64,000 nucleotides of DNA from Bacillus sp. AFS006103 (GCA_002559145.1 NTXX01000078.1:157383-221382); one strand, 5' to 3'; shown: positions 34,121 to 43,750, numbered from the stretch's first letter. The notes: a model not told the origin generated them from the letters alone. Numbers and translations are program-made.

Positions 34121-34570
34121 TTAAATTCGTACCTTATTATGGTTAATTTTTCGAATAACTTGATTGATTACCTCTGAAAAGACTAACCCAAAGGCAATTG
34201 AGCCTGCCAGCATCAGAACTTTTGCAGCTAAGGCAAGTGCCAAATTATAATCGTTCTCAACAAAATTTCGCATCGCATCATAGGCAAGACCTCCAGGAAC
34301 AAGTGGAATAATTCCAGCGACACTATAAATAATGACAGGGGTTTTATAGAACTTTGCTAATTGTTGACTGAGAACAGCGATAAAAACAGTCGCTGCAAGT
34401 GTGGCTAAAATCGCATTATTTGAGTAATCCTCCAGCAGATAATAAATTAACCAGCCGCCCATTCCAATCAGCCCGCACCTCACTAAAGTTTCTTTCGGTG
34501 CATTAAATAGAATTCCAAAGGCTCCCGTTGCCAAAAAACTTGTTATTGCCTGAGCAAGAACTGCCATCAT
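34121..34570 (-). CDS. Threonine/serine exporter family protein, small subunit (DUF3815)
   Basis: 149 residues with four predicted membrane helices. It matches the DUF3815 (YjjB-like, ThrE_2) half of the split ThrE exporter family, which exports threonine, serine or other small compounds. It lies 15 bases after its partner of the DUF1212 type, an arrangement seen widely (yjjB-yjjP). The GGGGGTGG site is 7 bases before the first of two ATG codons. Substrate is unproven. Confidence 0.82.
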   Translation of the reverse strand: MMAVLAQAITSFLATGAFGILFNAPKETLVRCGLIGMGGWLIYYLLEDYSNNAILATLAATVFIAVLSQQLAKFYKTPVIIYSVAGIIPLVPGGLAYDAMRNFVENDYNLALALAAKVLMLAGSIAFGLVFSEVINQVIRKINHNKVRI

Positions 34571-34585
34571 AAATACACCACCCCC

Positions 34586-35347
34586 TTATAAAAATGATAA
34601 GACCACCGCGATTCCTGCCCCAATCGCAAAAGCCGTCAGAAATGCTTCTGCCCCCTTCGATAACCCTGAAACTAGGTGTCCGGCCATTAAATCGCGAATC
34701 GCATTGGTCAATAAAAGACCGGGAACCAATGTCATCACCGACCCGATTATAATTTTATCTAATTGCTGACCGACTCCCATTTTCACAAACAAAAAAGAAA
34801 GCAATCCAATCACAAACGATGCTAAGAATTCCGAGAAAAACTTGATGGGGACAAAGCGATGGAAGTAAACAAAGCTTAGATACCCCATTCCTCCTGAAAT
34901 CATTGCTGGAATAAAATCATTCCAGCCTCCCTCAAACATAATCATAAAACAACCGCTCGCGAGCGATGCTGCTGCCACTTGGACACGAAAAGGGAACGTT
35001 ACATCTAAAGAGTCTATTTCTTTTAGATGCTCCATTGCTTCTTCTAGGGTCACATCTCCACTCGTAATTCTTCTCGAGATGCTATTGACCATTGAAACTT
35101 TTTTCAAGTCGGTTGACCGCTCCGATATTCTTATCAGCTTCGTCTTAGTTGGCTCTGTACCTTCTGCTGAAAAAATAATGCCGGTCGGAGTTACATAACT
35201 ATGCGTCCGTTCTATCCCGAAGGCTGCAGCAATTCGCATCATCGTATCTTCGACCCGATAGGTCTCCCCTCCGCTTTGGAGCATGATTTTGCCCGCGAGC
35301 AGGCAGACCTCCATAATTTCATAAGTTCGTTCTACTGGTTTTTCCAT
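34586..35347 (-). CDS. Threonine/serine exporter family protein, large subunit (DUF1212)
   Basis: 253 residues from the ATG at 35347, which follows GGTGAG; an in-frame ATG nine codons upstream lacks a site. The N-terminal ~115 residues are soluble (ThrE/DUF1212 domain, with SGGETYRVEDTM) and the rest has five or so membrane helices. With the adjacent DUF3815 protein it makes a complete ThrE-like transporter. In E. coli the YjjP/YjjB pair exports succinate, so the substrate need not be threonine. Confidence 0.83.
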   Translation of the reverse strand: MEKPVERTYEIMEVCLLAGKIMLQSGGETYRVEDTMMRIAAAFGIERTHSYVTPTGIIFSAEGTEPTKTKLIRISERSTDLKKVSMVNSISRRITSGDVTLEEAMEHLKEIDSLDVTFPFRVQVAAASLASGCFMIMFEGGWNDFIPAMISGGMGYLSFVYFHRFVPIKFFSEFLASFVIGLLSFLFVKMGVGQQLDKIIIGSVMTLVPGLLLTNAIRDLMAGHLVSGLSKGAEAFLTAFAIGAGIAVVLSFL

Positions 35348-35518
35348 TATCTCACCACACACAATTCTGCACATTTTTTTCTTAGTTTAAATTAAAACTC
35401 AGGTTTAATCAAAATTGATATACTCTATAGCAAAATATGCATGCTCAATTAAAAAATCCAATATTTTATAATTATGATAAATATTATCAAGTATTTCTAT
35501 ACAGTATAAGTAAACTTG

Positions 35519-35536
35519 TTATATAATATTATATAA
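35519..35536. promoter_or_regulatory. Palindromic operator upstream of frlR
   Basis: A perfect 18-base palindrome, TTATATAATATTATATAA, 30 bases before the start of the GntR-type gene. A related palindrome lies before frlB, which suggests both are FrlR binding sites. Confidence 0.55.
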
Positions 35537-35565
35537 TGACTTATTGTTCGAAAGGAAATTTTATC

Positions 35566-36294
35566 ATGAAATTAAACAATTCAATCTCCACTCCCTTATA
35601 TGACCAGTTAAAACAAATTTTAAAAGAAGCTATTGATCAAGGGGTTTATAAATCGGGTGAAAGGCTGCCGAATGAAACCGAATTATGCGAGTTATATGGC
35701 GTTAGCCGAATAACCGTAAGAAGAGCCATTCAAGATTTAGCCGATGAAGGGTTTTTAGAGCGAAAACAAGGGAAGGGAACATTCGTCACAAGAACCAAAA
35801 TTGCACGGGAACTGGTTTCCATTGATGGATTCACCGACTTTAGTAAGCAAATAGGGAAAAACCCTTCCAAGCGAATTCTCGCCTGTGAAGAAATGAAAGC
35901 GGCTCCCGATATTGCTGAAGCACTTCAAATCGCTATTGATTCACCAGTATTAAAGTTGGTCAGGATCATGTCGATCGACCAACAGCCGTTTGTTCTAGAT
36001 GTAGCCCATTACTCGTTAGAACGTTTCCCAAATTTAATGTCACACTTTACCGAACATGAATCTACTTATGAAGTCTTGAAAAATATTTACCAAATCAATA
36101 TTAAATCTGGCTCAAGTAAAAAAATTATCACTGTCATACCAGCTTCCACATTAGAGGCAGAATATTTGGATTGCGAAATCGGCGCGACACTATTTAATAT
36201 TGATAAAACCGTCTACGACGAAACAGGAGTACCCATTCATATTTCAAATTTCAAGACACAAACCCAACTGATTGCACTTACGATAACAACGTAA
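35566..36294 (+). CDS. frlR: GntR/HutC-family regulator of the frl genes
   Basis: 242 residues from the ATG at 35566 (AAAGGA 9-10 bases upstream). Winged helix-turn-helix of the GntR type (about 8-72; LYGVSRITVRRAIQDLADEGFLERKQGKGTFV, described here by its ends LYGVSR and GKGTFV) followed by a UTRA ligand-binding domain (about 90-235). It is transcribed convergently to frlD, as a regulator of fructoselysine utilisation should be. In B. subtilis FrlR is the corresponding repressor. A perfect palindrome upstream and a similar one before frlB support autoregulation and control of the operon; the likely inducer is a phosphorylated fructosamine. Confidence 0.8.
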   Translation: MKLNNSISTPLYDQLKQILKEAIDQGVYKSGERLPNETELCELYGVSRITVRRAIQDLADEGFLERKQGKGTFVTRTKIARELVSIDGFTDFSKQIGKNPSKRILACEEMKAAPDIAEALQIAIDSPVLKLVRIMSIDQQPFVLDVAHYSLERFPNLMSHFTEHESTYEVLKNIYQINIKSGSSKKIITVIPASTLEAEYLDCEIGATLFNIDKTVYDETGVPIHISNFKTQTQLIALTITT

Positions 36295-36340
36295 AAATAA
36301 AGGAATGAATATGGGTATCCATATCATTCCTTTTATTTTT
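36293..36340. terminator. Bidirectional terminator between frlR and frlD
   Basis: Near-perfect 20-bp stem with a single bulged A, flanked by A and T runs (36293-36314 with 36319-36340). Confidence 0.9.
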
Positions 36341-37160
36341 ATGTTGTTAATTGTTTACCATGACCGAATGCACCATTCACTTCACAAGTTCTTGCCGCAA
36401 TTTGTGCCGCTGCTTTCAATGATTCTTCAATAGTTAACCCATTAAAATGATGGGTTAAAAACCCTGCAATAAAAGAATCACCCGCACCTAGTGTATCAAT
36501 CACATTTGCTTCAACTATTCCCTGTTCGTATCGTTTGTTATTATGAGACATAACTACGCCCTTTGAACCTCTCGTGATAATGATAAACGGCGTTCCAAGT
36601 CCATGTATTTTAAGGAATAACTCTTCTAATTCAACTTCAGTCAAATCACTTCCTGAAATAAACGCAAACTGGATATGTGGACAAACCCTTTCTAAAAGTT
36701 CCACCGAAAAATGATTTGAAAAATCATAGGATATCGGTAAGTATTGTTTTAGCAATGGTAATTCTTCATCTAAATGACTATATAGACTGGTATGTACCAC
36801 ATCATTCGATTTGATGTATTCATAGTCATCCACTGTTAGATTAAGCTTGAGTTTAGCCTGTACTCCGCCTTTATTTGATTTAACAAAGATTCGGTCTCCT
36901 TCCTCATTTAGATCGACAAATGCCTTTCCGCTATCCCCAACTGCTCTTCGTACATGACTCGCATCTACTAAGTTCTTGCTTAAAGAATCTAGAATATGAT
37001 CTCCTTCAATATCCGTACCCACAATCCCTATATAAGCCGCGGACTCCGCTCCACTTTGTTTGGCTAATACCGCAACATTTAAGGCATTCCCACCTGGAAA
37101 CATTTCGTTACGATCCTGGTAAATATCAACAACACTATCACCTATTCCAATAATTCTCAT
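36339..37160 (-). CDS. frlD: Fructosamine (fructoselysine) 6-kinase, PfkB family
   Basis: 273 residues from the ATG at 37160 (AAGGAG 9 bases upstream). PfkB-family sugar kinase: N-terminal GIGDSVVDIYQ, sugar-binding GGNALNVAV near 30, and the C-terminal ATP-site and catalytic Asp in DTLGAGDSFIAGF near 220. It phosphorylates fructosamines such as fructoselysine at C6, producing the substrate of FrlB. Last gene of the frl operon, overlapping no gene and following frlM by 16 bases. The size and context match B. subtilis FrlD. Confidence 0.88.
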   Translation of the reverse strand: MRIIGIGDSVVDIYQDRNEMFPGGNALNVAVLAKQSGAESAAYIGIVGTDIEGDHILDSLSKNLVDASHVRRAVGDSGKAFVDLNEEGDRIFVKSNKGGVQAKLKLNLTVDDYEYIKSNDVVHTSLYSHLDEELPLLKQYLPISYDFSNHFSVELLERVCPHIQFAFISGSDLTEVELEELFLKIHGLGTPFIIITRGSKGVVMSHNNKRYEQGIVEANVIDTLGAGDSFIAGFLTHHFNGLTIEESLKAAAQIAARTCEVNGAFGHGKQLTT

Positions 37161-37176
37161 AATTTCCCACTCCTTT

Positions 37177-38070
37177 TTATCCTTTAACACTTCCTGAGGA
37201 TAAACCTCGAATAAAATACTTCTGCATGAACATAAATAAGAGAATAATCGGTAAAGCTGAAATCATTAGGCCGGCCATAAGAACCCCCCAATTGGTTTGC
37301 AAGGCATCCCTAAATTGCATCAATCCGGCAGGTATTGTTTTTAACGCATCTGAATCAACAAAGATTAACGCAAACATAAATTCATTCCAAGTATAATAAG
37401 CAGTTAACACAACAGCTGTTAGTAATATCGGCTTATTTAAAGGAATAAATATTTTCGTAAAAATGGTCCACGTATTACAGCCATCCAAAAAGGCAGATTC
37501 CTCTAATTCTCTTGGAACCTCTAGAAAAGCTGCTCTTATCAAAAGAATTGTGATTGGAATTCGGTAGGCTACATATGGAAAGATCATCGCAAAGTAGGTA
37601 TCATGAATTCCTAATAATTGAATCAGTTTATATAGCGGAACTAAGCTGACTTGTGGGGAGAGCATCATTCCGCCCATACAGAAAACAAGCAGGATATTCT
37701 TCCCTTTAAATTCAAATCTGGATAAACTATAAGCGCCAAGTGCACTTATTAATACTGTGATGAAGCAGGTCGTAGCTGTAACAATTAAACTATTAACAAA
37801 ATATCCAGAGATCCCAGTGTTCCAAGCCTCCGTATAATTGGAAAACAACCACTCCTTCGGTAATGCCCAGCTGCTGGAGAATATTTCTGAAGTGGACTTA
37901 AATGAGTTAATCACCATCCAAAATAGAGGATAAGCAATTACCACAAAATACAAGATTAGGATAGTAAAGATGGGCAAACCTTTAACAATTTTCGTCTGCT
38001 TCCTATATTTCGTTGTGATTGGAATCGAATGATGATAGTCCATTACTTTGCTTGTCTCCACTCTAAACAT
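37177..38070 (-). CDS. frlM: Fructosamine ABC transporter permease
   Basis: 297 residues with six predicted membrane spans; the MalG-type EAA loop is visible as EVPRELEESAFLDGCNTWTIF, described by its ends EVPREL and NTWTIF, near residue 190. It belongs to the binding-protein-dependent permease family for sugars. Its start overlaps frlN by 8 bases; a GTG three codons later has a good AAAGGA site, so the true start may be slightly downstream. No ATPase is encoded here; such importers usually borrow MsmX. Confidence 0.87.
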   Translation of the reverse strand: MFRVETSKVMDYHHSIPITTKYRKQTKIVKGLPIFTILILYFVVIAYPLFWMVINSFKSTSEIFSSSWALPKEWLFSNYTEAWNTGISGYFVNSLIVTATTCFITVLISALGAYSLSRFEFKGKNILLVFCMGGMMLSPQVSLVPLYKLIQLLGIHDTYFAMIFPYVAYRIPITILLIRAAFLEVPRELEESAFLDGCNTWTIFTKIFIPLNKPILLTAVVLTAYYTWNEFMFALIFVDSDALKTIPAGLMQFRDALQTNWGVLMAGLMISALPIILLFMFMQKYFIRGLSSGSVKG

Positions 38071-38944
38071 CCTTTCCTGTTTTAAATACTTTCAGCTGAA
38101 CCAAGGAAACAATTAAGGTAATCATTAAAATTACGGTCGCCACAGCAGAGGCATAGCCCATTTGGTCTTTCCCAAAAGCGGAATGGTAGAGTAATGTTCC
38201 TAAAACTTCACTTGAGTTACCTGGTCCTCCGCCAGTCAATATATACGGTTCATTAAAAACGGTAAAGGCACCGGTTAAGGTGATAAGTGTTGTAACGAAG
38301 AACATCTCTTTTACTTGAGGAACAGTAATTGAAAAGAATTTACGAATTTTCCCTGCCCCATCAATCTCGGCAGCCTCATACAACTCTTGGGGGATATTTT
38401 GAATCGCAACAATAAATAACATCATAATGTAACCAATACTTTGCCACTGCGAGACTGCAATAACAGCGAAAATAGCTGTTTCAGATTCTCCCAGCCAAGC
38501 CTTGGTCAAATTTTCAAGTCCTAATATATTTAGGAGTCCATTTAAAATTCCGATATCCGGGTTATAAACAAACGTAAATAGTAAAGCGATAACCGTCATT
38601 GATATCACAACCGGAAGGAAAAACACGGTTCTGAATATCCCACTAACGAGTCGGATCAATTTATCTTCAAGGATAGCTGCTAAAATAAGTCCGCCAAATA
38701 CCTGAAAGATAATCGAGATTACTGCATACCAGAGATTATTTTTTAAAGCTATATAAAAAACATCATCTTTAAAAAGATTCAGGAAATTTTCGAAGCCAAC
38801 AAATGTTTTTTCTACTGAAAACGCAGAGAAATCATAGAAACTATAAAAAAAGTTTTCAACGATTGGATAATAAACAAAAAGGGCCAAAAAGATTAAGCAA
38901 GGTGCAATATATAGGTATGGTAACCATTTGTTTGTATTTTGCAT
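38063..38944 (-). CDS. frlN: Fructosamine ABC transporter permease
   Basis: 293 residues, six predicted membrane helices, MalF-type permease with the EAA loop around residue 185 (NIPQELYEAAEIDGAGKIRK, near the 20-residue limit). It pairs with FrlM to form the transmembrane channel. AAAAGGGGAG precedes the ATG. It follows frlO after a 73-base gap that contains an attenuating terminator. Confidence 0.87.
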   Translation of the reverse strand: MQNTNKWLPYLYIAPCLIFLALFVYYPIVENFFYSFYDFSAFSVEKTFVGFENFLNLFKDDVFYIALKNNLWYAVISIIFQVFGGLILAAILEDKLIRLVSGIFRTVFFLPVVISMTVIALLFTFVYNPDIGILNGLLNILGLENLTKAWLGESETAIFAVIAVSQWQSIGYIMMLFIVAIQNIPQELYEAAEIDGAGKIRKFFSITVPQVKEMFFVTTLITLTGAFTVFNEPYILTGGGPGNSSEVLGTLLYHSAFGKDQMGYASAVATVILMITLIVSLVQLKVFKTGKDV

Positions 38945-38979
38945 AATAACTCCCCTTTTTTTAAAAGGCGTATCTTTGG

Positions 38980-39009
38980 AAAAAAGGTGGTCAACTTACA
39001 ACCACCTTT
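38980..39009 (-). terminator. Attenuator between frlO and frlN
   Basis: Stem AAAGGTGGT / ACCACCTTT (38983-38991 and 39001-39009), followed on the minus strand by TTTTTT. It would keep the binding protein more abundant than the permeases. Confidence 0.8.
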
Positions 39010-39017
39010 CTGGCTTC

Positions 39018-40310
39018 CTATTTTTTTGCTGACGCCTTCACTTCTTTTGCTGCTGCTCTGACATCCTTCATCACATCTTCAGGACTTTTCTTTCCGTCTA
39101 ACATTAGCTGCGTCCCATTTAAATAAGCATCGACGATTTTAATATCAACTGCAGTATCAAACCATAAGTACGTTTGCTCGGCATTAACAATTAAATTGAT
39201 GGCATCCTGTTGAAGCTTAGACGCATTCGCTTCTGTTGTTGTCCCTTTAACTGCACTATACTCACTAACTTCTTTTAATTGTTCTGTTCCTTTTTCCTTT
39301 GAGGTTAAGAATTTAACAAATTCCATTGCTTCTTTCGGATGCTTTGTTTTCGAAGAAATCATGATTCCTTCTGGGGCTGCTGTGATGGAGTTAGCATTTC
39401 CTTCTCCACCTTCTACTCCCGGTACATTAAATACACCTAAATCTTCTTTTAAAGATGGTTCAATCAGTCCGATTTCTGCAAGCTGGAAGAAGCCGATTGC
39501 TGCTTTACCGCTGTTAAATAACTCACGCGAATACTCATGGTCTACAGAGTTAACGCCTTTATTAAAGTACGGCTTAAGCTCCATGAATTTTTCTAATGCC
39601 TTTACGTAACCTGGGTGCGAGAAATCACCTTCTGAATTTTTAGGATCATAATCTTTATCAAGAACGTCCTGCGGTACCATCAATTGATTTAATGTTCCAA
39701 TATAATGTGAAATCGTCCAAGGTGCTTTACTTCCAAATGCAATTGGTGTAAGTCCTGCGGCCTTTACCTTTTTAGAGACCTCAATAAGCCCAGACCATGT
39801 AGTTGGGACCTCAAGATTTAAATCCCTGAAAATTTTCTTATTATAAAAGAAGGCCTTACCGTCAGTGGACCACGGAATCCCATAAATTTTACTATCTAAT
39901 GTGAAGGCATTGAACTGGGAAGCAATAATTTGATCCGACCACGCCTTATCTTCCTTAACATAGTTAGTTAAATCAAGCGATTGTCCTTGACGTGCGAAGT
40001 TATAAGCAAATTCTCCACTCCAAGAAAAGAATACATCTGGAGGGGTACTTGAGCCTAAGACAACACGAATCTTTTCCTTATAAGAGTCGTTCAAGACCGC
40101 TTCTGTTTTAATTTTAATATTGGGATGCGCCTTCTCAAACTCTTTTACTGCTTTTTCAAAATACTGCTTTTTAGGTTGATTCGGCCAGCGATGGAAAAAC
40201 TTGAGTTCAACGACATCTTTTCCGTTCGTAGAACTAGAACTCTTAGAACAGCCAGCAAATAAAGATAGAAAAAGAATAGAAATAATACTTAAAATCAATA
40301 ACTTCTTCAT
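39018..40310 (-). CDS. frlO: Fructosamine-binding lipoprotein of the ABC transporter
   Basis: 430 residues. A lipoprotein signal ends at LFAGC (Cys21), so the mature protein is anchored outside. It belongs to the sugar-binding protein family 1 (MalE-like), with the typical LKFFHRWPN start, a periplasmic-type two-lobe fold and PEGIMISSKTKHPKEA near 310. It delivers fructosamines (Amadori products such as fructoselysine, often from decaying plant material) to FrlN/FrlM. It lies 67 bases after frlB. Confidence 0.88.
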   Translation of the reverse strand: MKKLLILSIISILFLSLFAGCSKSSSSTNGKDVVELKFFHRWPNQPKKQYFEKAVKEFEKAHPNIKIKTEAVLNDSYKEKIRVVLGSSTPPDVFFSWSGEFAYNFARQGQSLDLTNYVKEDKAWSDQIIASQFNAFTLDSKIYGIPWSTDGKAFFYNKKIFRDLNLEVPTTWSGLIEVSKKVKAAGLTPIAFGSKAPWTISHYIGTLNQLMVPQDVLDKDYDPKNSEGDFSHPGYVKALEKFMELKPYFNKGVNSVDHEYSRELFNSGKAAIGFFQLAEIGLIEPSLKEDLGVFNVPGVEGGEGNANSITAAPEGIMISSKTKHPKEAMEFVKFLTSKEKGTEQLKEVSEYSAVKGTTTEANASKLQQDAINLIVNAEQTYLWFDTAVDIKIVDAYLNGTQLMLDGKKSPEDVMKDVRAAAKEVKASAKK

Positions 40311-40377
40311 TAAGCTTCCCCTCCAGAAAGGAATCCGTTTCTATAATTTAGCAGTCTAATGGTTATTTTACCTTGGA

Positions 40378-41367
40378 TTAGTATTCAACTGTCCACATAT
40401 ATCTTCTTTTTGATAGCGGATGATTTCGAGCTTCCGCCAACTGATCCGCATATTTTCTTAATACGTAATTTAAGACTAATGGAGCAATGTATCCCTGTAC
40501 TTCTTCTGCTACCCCAGTGAAATCGAAGTCTTTTGCGTCAAGGACAACCAATTTCTTGCCGTAAAGCTTAGAGAATTCTAGTGCTCTTTCTTCTAATGGT
40601 CTGGTTTCATCTAAACCAAGCAAGATTATGAAAGGTGTTTCTTCATCAATAATTTCAAATGGACCATGGAAGTATTCTCCTGCATGGATAGCATGGGAAT
40701 GAACCCATTGCATTTCCATTAGGATACAAATCGCATAGGAGTAGGCAACACCATAATTTACTCCGCTTGCCATTGTGTAAATGATTTTTTCATCTTTATA
40801 ATCTTGTCCAAATGCTGCTGCTTTTGATTGATAAAGCGCTGCTGCTTTTTCGTAAACATTTTGTAAATTCTCAAGACTTTCTTCTACTATACTAGCTTTT
40901 TTGTTATTTTCAACAACTTTCAGTACACCAAATACTAGTTGATATAAAACAGAATAGTTAGTAGTGAAAGCGTTTGCTCCTTCACCCCATTGGTACTTCA
41001 ACACGACATCAGAAGCTAGTGCTAGTGGTGATCCTTCCACATTTGTTAAAGAAACGGCCAATGCCCCTTTTGATCTAGCAAATTTGGCTGCTTCTACTGT
41101 TTCAGGTGTGGTTCCTGAATGGGAGCACAGGATAACCAAGGAACCGCTTCCAAGTTTTGCATGATTACGATGGATAAATTCATTTGCACTAAAAAGATGG
41201 GCATCAAGAACCTTTGCTTCACGGTCAATTACATACTTACTTGGATACATAATCGCAGAAGATCCTCCACATGCTACAAAGAAAACATTTGAAATATTTC
41301 TTTTTTCTACCTCTGCTAAAGCTTGTTGCACTTGATTTTTAACGTCAACTACTAATTCAGTCGTCAT
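40378..41367 (-). CDS. frlB: Fructosamine-6-phosphate deglycase, SIS domain
   Basis: 329 residues with two SIS folds. It splits 6-phosphofructosamines into glucose 6-phosphate and the free amino acid. SIS signatures are visible as ACGGSSAIMYPSKY (near 32) and CSHSGTTPETVEAAKFA (near 82); the C-terminal segment HPLSKRRYMWTVEY closes the active site. First gene of the frl operon. GGGAGG lies 8 bases before the ATG. A palindromic operator candidate lies about 70 bases upstream. Length and order match B. subtilis FrlB. Confidence 0.9.
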   Translation of the reverse strand: MTTELVVDVKNQVQQALAEVEKRNISNVFFVACGGSSAIMYPSKYVIDREAKVLDAHLFSANEFIHRNHAKLGSGSLVILCSHSGTTPETVEAAKFARSKGALAVSLTNVEGSPLALASDVVLKYQWGEGANAFTTNYSVLYQLVFGVLKVVENNKKASIVEESLENLQNVYEKAAALYQSKAAAFGQDYKDEKIIYTMASGVNYGVAYSYAICILMEMQWVHSHAIHAGEYFHGPFEIIDEETPFIILLGLDETRPLEERALEFSKLYGKKLVVLDAKDFDFTGVAEEVQGYIAPLVLNYVLRKYADQLAEARNHPLSKRRYMWTVEY

Positions 41368-41438
41368 TTTTGTTGCCTCCCTGATTTAATATTTTAGTGA
41401 ATGAACACCAGTAATCCACCTAAACAACATACAACTTT

Positions 41439-41452
41439 ATATAACGTTATAT
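41439..41452. promoter_or_regulatory. Palindromic operator upstream of frlB
   Basis: A perfect 14-base palindrome ATATAACGTTATAT within TTTATATAACGTTATATG, sharing TTATATAA and TTATAT arms with the palindrome before frlR. Probable FrlR binding site. Confidence 0.5.
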
Positions 41453-41533
41453 GTTGTTATATATAAATTACTATATTCTAAGACTATAGTCAATGGAATT
41501 GTCAGAAAAATGAAACGACATTTCTCGACAAAG

Positions 41534-41560
41534 AAACACCTTCCTCGTTGGAAGGTGTTT
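41534..41560 (-). terminator. Hairpin after the YfkAB gene
   Basis: Perfect 11-bp stem AAACACCTTCC / GGAAGGTGTTT with loop TCGTT. The following minus-strand sequence is only moderately T-rich. Confidence 0.6.
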
Positions 41561-41615
41561 AAAAATTAGTAGATATTCATAGTTAATAAACCATTATTGC
41601 ATAATCCTGCTTATG

Positions 41616-42734
41616 CTACTTTAATATTCTGGTTTTCAGCTTAGTAAAATCAACATCAGGATAATAGTTGTTTTTCACAAGGATATTAGGTCCTAAACAA
41701 GCAACAGCCGGGCAATGACAGCTTAATTCTTTTGCTAAGGCTGATGACTGCCAGGTTTCATATGCATGTAACAGATTTGTAGTCTGAATATTTCCAAGTG
41801 GTGGTGTATCACCGAAATCTGTCACTATAATATCTCCGTTAAAAATATTTACATTCAGTCGCGAACGACCATCAGGGTCATTTCTGACGGTGACATTTTT
41901 ACTTTTATACAAGCGTTGAAGGAGAGTTAAATCCTCCTGTTCACTGTTGCATGCATAAAATGGGAGCGTGCCAAACAGCATCCACACCTTTTCATCTCTG
42001 ACATCTAGTAAGTGATGGATCGCTTCTCTTATTTCATTAAGTGATAAGGTTTCGAGATTGCTAGCAAAATCGCTTGGGTACATAGGGTGTATTTCATGTC
42101 TCTGGCATAGCATTTCATCTACAATTTGGCGGTGAATTTTTTCTAAATACGGCAGGGTCCGCTTGTTCAACATCGTTTCAGCAGATACCATCACTCCTGC
42201 TTTTACCAGTTCTCGGCTATTTTCTATCATTCTTTTAAAATATTTTTCCCGTTGATCATATGCCGGTTTCCGTTCCATTCGAGCAAAGCCACCTTCGACA
42301 AAATCATCGACGGTCCCCCAGTTATGCGAGATATGTAAAACATCCAAGTAAGGCACGATTAATCCATAACGATTTAGATCAAGTGTTAAATTAGAATTAA
42401 TCTGCGTCCGTACACCGCGCTCATGGGCATATCTTAAAAGGGGTACAACATAATCTTTTACCGAGGATAAGGATAACATCGGTTCTCCTCCAGTAATACT
42501 AAGTGACCTGAGTGTCGGAATTTCCTCTAATCTTTGGATGAGCAAATCAAGAGGAAGCGCATGTGGATCCTTTGGTTGGAGTGTATAGCCTACAGCACAA
42601 TGCTCACAACGCATATTACAAAGGGTCGTCGTGGTCAATTCAATATTGGTTAACTGAGGCTTTCCATATTGCTCAATATCTAAATAGGCTTCCCATGGGT
42701 CATGTGAAGGGGTAATATTTTTCAATTTCAACAT
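41616..42734 (-). CDS. yfkAB: Radical SAM/CxCxxxxC protein, YfkAB-like
   Basis: 372 residues. The radical SAM cluster motif CNMRCEHC (CxxxCxxC, near 38-45) and a glycine-rich SAM site (SITGGEPMLS, near 81) are clear. The C-terminal motif CHCPAVACLG gives the CxCxxxxC signature that names the YfkAB family of Bacilli. Function is not established; SPASM-like C termini can bind an additional cluster. AAGGAG lies 6 bases before the ATG. Isolated between the frl operon and the divergent FNT gene. Confidence 0.85.
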   Translation of the reverse strand: MLKLKNITPSHDPWEAYLDIEQYGKPQLTNIELTTTTLCNMRCEHCAVGYTLQPKDPHALPLDLLIQRLEEIPTLRSLSITGGEPMLSLSSVKDYVVPLLRYAHERGVRTQINSNLTLDLNRYGLIVPYLDVLHISHNWGTVDDFVEGGFARMERKPAYDQREKYFKRMIENSRELVKAGVMVSAETMLNKRTLPYLEKIHRQIVDEMLCQRHEIHPMYPSDFASNLETLSLNEIREAIHHLLDVRDEKVWMLFGTLPFYACNSEQEDLTLLQRLYKSKNVTVRNDPDGRSRLNVNIFNGDIIVTDFGDTPPLGNIQTTNLLHAYETWQSSALAKELSCHCPAVACLGPNILVKNNYYPDVDFTKLKTRILK

Positions 42735-42949
42735 AATGACTCCTTAAAATCAGTCTTCAAAAAACTTCTACATTATAACTGAATTATGGGTGTTATTGCT
42801 ATTTTTAACCATTACAAATGTTTATGTTTTAAAAAATGTAATTATTCTAAGCTTGTTTAATGAAAAATTTACCTACTAATACATAACCACAGCACTTTGG
42901 ATAAAAAATAAACGGATAAATCTAATTGCGAATGGTGGGTGGGATTGAC

Positions 42950-43750
42950 ATGGAAATGCAGCCTTTAGGAGAAGCCGAGAAACTCGCCCTCAAAAAGATG
43001 AAAATCTTTCGGCAAAGCATCCTTCGTTATATTTTACGGGCGGCGCTTGCCAGTATGTTTATTGGCTTCGGGGTCATTGTAGCATTTAAAACAGGGAACT
43101 TCTTTTATGTTAAGGATAACCCGTTTGCCTATCCGATGGCGGCACTTACCTTCGGAGCTGCCATTATTTTAATTGCCTATGGCGGTGGTGATTTGTTTAC
43201 CGGTAATACGTTTTATTACACCTATGCCGCACTGCGCAAGAAAATGACCTGGATAGACATTGTAAAACTTTGGATTTGTAGTTACGCGGGTAACATTCTC
43301 GGTGCGGCGGTTTTTGCCTTTATTATTTTTACTACGGGACTTTATGAAAGTTCCGAGGTTAACGGCTTTTTACTCCATGTTGTGGAAATAAAGATGCAAG
43401 TGCCAATAACACAGTTATTTTTCCGAGCCATTCTCTGTAATTGGCTTGTCTGCATGGCCTTTTTTCTTCCGATGGGGTTAAAAGGAGACGGACCGAAAAT
43501 GTTTGCGATGATGCTATTTGTCTTTTGTTTCTTTATTTCCGGGTATGAACATAGCATCGCTAATATGTGTACGTTTGCCATTGCCTTAGTTTTAAACCAT
43601 CCAGGGACGATTTCTTGGGGTGGAGTCATCCACAATCTAGTCCCAGTGACAATCGGAAACCTGATTGGCGGCGCTGTTTTCATGGCAATGATGTACTATT
43701 ATGCCAATAAGCCATTTTTAGATGAATATGATAAAGAACAGGGCAGCTAA
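42950..43750 (+). CDS. Formate/nitrite transporter (FNT) family protein
   Basis: 266 residues from the ATG at 42950; a TTG eight codons upstream is a weaker alternative. Six membrane helices and the FNT signatures GGGDLFTGNTFYY near 80 and SGYEHSIANM near 192 are visible; the latter contains the central histidine. FNT proteins conduct formate, nitrite, hydrosulfide or lactate as acids. B. subtilis relatives are YwcJ and YrhG. It could serve the NarB-type system for nitrite, but it is 20 kb away, so substrate remains open. The 15-bp terminator stem overlaps its stop codon. Confidence 0.85.
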   Translation: MEMQPLGEAEKLALKKMKIFRQSILRYILRAALASMFIGFGVIVAFKTGNFFYVKDNPFAYPMAALTFGAAIILIAYGGGDLFTGNTFYYTYAALRKKMTWIDIVKLWICSYAGNILGAAVFAFIIFTTGLYESSEVNGFLLHVVEIKMQVPITQLFFRAILCNWLVCMAFFLPMGLKGDGPKMFAMMLFVFCFFISGYEHSIANMCTFAIALVLNHPGTISWGGVIHNLVPVTIGNLIGGAVFMAMMYYYANKPFLDEYDKEQGS

